NCBI GenBank assembly: GCA_018711415.1
Contig: DVIJ01000030.1
Span: forward strand, 1 to 16,426
Source of the DNA: Scatomorpha merdavium
GTDB lineage: Bacteria; Bacillota; Clostridia; Oscillospirales; Oscillospiraceae
Direction: 5' to 3'
Length of the DNA stretch: 16,426 nucleotides
A program made the translations under genes and the position numbers. Below are positions 15,476-16,426 of the stretch, piece by piece; the stretch's first letter is position 1; each line of letters begins with the position of its first letter. The notes beneath the pieces are model-generated. The model worked only from the letters and a program-made list of their open reading frames with translations, had not been told where the DNA came from and did no database searches.

Positions 15476-15502
15476 GACGGAAAATAAAAATAGTTGTAGA
15501 AT
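15474..15502 (+). promoter_or_regulatory. Sigma-A-type promoter of the phosphotransferase gene
   Basis: TTGACG (15474-15479), 17-bp A-rich spacer, TAGAAT (15497-15502). The start of transcription would be near 15509, leaving a leader of about 33 nt with AGAGGCGGG before the ATG at 15542. Confidence 0.7.
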
Positions 15503-15541
15503 ACAAGCAAGAAAGTGAAAAAAATCGAAAGAGGCGGGTAT

Positions 15542-16390
15542 ATGGAAACATTTGAGAGAAACACTACCGGCTTTACCGCCGATGTAGAGCTTTACGATGA
15601 TGACAACATAATTAAGATATACCGTGACTATGTACCGCAGGAGGACATAGACAGGGAAATACTCTGTACACGTGTTGTACAGAACTGCGGTTTACTTGTT
15701 CCTGAGTACAGGGGCTATATCGCGGATTACCAAGGCAAGCGCGCCATGCTACAGGAGTATATCAGCGGCGAGAGCATGATGAAGCTGTTGATAACCGGTC
15801 AGGTTGAGCCAGAGGAAGTGGCTGCGGGTTTTGCAAAAATACACTATGACATGCATCAGTGCACAGCGGACGGGCTTGAAGACAGTAAGGTTAGATATGA
15901 GCGGCTGCTTAAGCTGTCTGAGTATAATTTGGGCTCAGATCTTACCAACAGGATGCTCCGTCTGCTTGAGACGCTGCCGGACGACAACAAGCTCTGTCAC
16001 AATGACTACCATCCGGGAAATCTGCTTTCCAATGCCAAAGGTATGGTTACGATCGATTGGAGCGATGCCAGCTCGGGTGACCCATTTGCCGACGTAGCGA
16101 GAACCATACAGATGTTTGACTTTGGCGGTAACGCACAGCCCGGCAAGGTGGACCCTGAACGTGCAGCAGTGATGCAGAAAGCTCGTGGAAATATAAGGCG
16201 CTTTGTGAGAGCCTATGAACGTGACTATGCCGAACTGTGTGGAATGAGCGTTGAGGAACTCAGGGAGACCTGCGGCGGGTGGATGGTAGTTGTACCCGCT
16301 TCACGATTCAACATCGAGTGGGATGTCAACAAACCGGCACTTCTTAAGCTGTTCTACGAGTATTTTGCGTTGCATCCGCTCAAAAGTTGA
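15542..16390 (+). CDS. Phosphotransferase of the aminoglycoside phosphotransferase/choline kinase fold
   Basis: 282 residues from ATG 15542, chosen because AGAGGCGGG lies just upstream; an ATG at 15515 in frame has no such site. The kinase-like fold shows a candidate ATP-binding Lys25 (IIKIY), the catalytic loop HNDYHPGN (153-160, catalytic Asp155) and a metal-binding Asp172 in IDWSDA. The substrate is not identifiable: the APH family includes aminoglycoside and macrolide kinases, choline/ethanolamine and homoserine kinases and fructosamine kinases. The family can confer antibiotic resistance, but no specific resistance gene is recognised. It lies inside the element, divergent from the recombinase, as cargo or a maintenance gene. 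Confidence 0.85.
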   Translation: METFERNTTGFTADVELYDDDNIIKIYRDYVPQEDIDREILCTRVVQNCGLLVPEYRGYIADYQGKRAMLQEYISGESMMKLLITGQVEPEEVAAGFAKIHYDMHQCTADGLEDSKVRYERLLKLSEYNLGSDLTNRMLRLLETLPDDNKLCHNDYHPGNLLSNAKGMVTIDWSDASSGDPFADVARTIQMFDFGGNAQPGKVDPERAAVMQKARGNIRRFVRAYERDYAELCGMSVEELRETCGGWMVVVPASRFNIEWDVNKPALLKLFYEYFALHPLKS

Positions 16391-16426
16391 CAATTTCTGT
16401 GGACATTTTCAAAAAACCGTAGTAGT

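Larger units (their letters stand above)
13937..16426. mobile_element. Left part of a serine-recombinase element inserted in cotJC (extends past the window)
   Basis: Starts where cotJC homology stops and runs to the window end. It contains the recombinase at its very edge, as is usual for integrases next to their attachment site, and a divergent phosphotransferase. The DNA is visibly less GC-rich than the operons to the left, consistent with acquisition. No phage structural, conjugation or transposase gene is visible in this part, so the element type (prophage, skin-like or ICE) is open. Confidence 0.75.

Noticed and set aside
15393..15551. N-terminal extension of the recombinase to an ATG at 15551
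   Set aside because: The extra 53 residues are hydrophobic and non-homologous, cross the divergent promoter and overlap the phosphotransferase start. GTG 15392 has a good GGAGGT site directly before the family's conserved start.
1..16426. CRISPR array, tRNA or rRNA genes
   Set aside because: No regularly spaced direct repeats, no cloverleaf-like sequence and no rRNA-like stretch seen on either strand.

Overview
The window looks like chromosomal DNA of a GC-rich, spore-forming Firmicute, probably a gut Clostridia/Oscillospiraceae-type organism. This rests on strong AGGAGG-type ribosome binding sites, a spore-coat manganese-catalase gene (cotJC), a large serine recombinase, and reductive flavoenzymes typical of anaerobes. 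Taxonomy is inference; no rRNA or housekeeping marker is present.

Left, plus strand (1-6983): a tightly packed operon that enters from outside the window. It holds the end of a probable solute-binding protein, a double-domain sugar-type ABC ATPase, an RbsC-type permease interrupted by one in-frame TGA, then three alpha/beta hydrolases: a cytosolic carboxylesterase, a related lipoprotein-anchored esterase, and a subtype-B-tannase-like enzyme that keeps the family's catalytic triad and galloyl-binding residues. The logic is capture, import and cleavage of an ester-linked (probably phenolic) compound. A strong hairpin at 6983-7020 ends it.

Middle, minus strand (7034-11603): a convergent four-gene operon, transcribed MFS transporter, Old-Yellow-Enzyme/2-enoate-reductase (FMN, 4Fe-4S, FAD), NTF2/SnoaL-like dehydratase, short-chain dehydrogenase. 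The dehydratase keeps all five active-site residues I recall for BaiE, the bile acid 7alpha-dehydratase, and the other three families match BaiCD/BaiH, BaiA and (loosely) BaiG. The CoA ligase and CoA transferase of the bai pathway are absent from the window. I read this as an undescribed bai-like reductive dehydroxylation module of unknown substrate, and the most interesting thing here. A divergent 473-residue HTH regulator (11933-13354) with an unrecognised large C-terminal region probably controls it from the shared 329-bp intergenic region.

Right (13418-16426): cotJC on the minus strand is cut near its 5' end by a mobile element. The element's large serine recombinase ends exactly at the junction, and its stop codon lies inside cotJC sequence. 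A phosphotransferase of the APH/choline-kinase fold is divergent from the recombinase, behind a good promoter overlapped by a perfect 18-bp palindrome. The far end of the element and the missing start of cotJC lie outside the window. The arrangement resembles sporulation-gene intervening elements such as skin in sigK.
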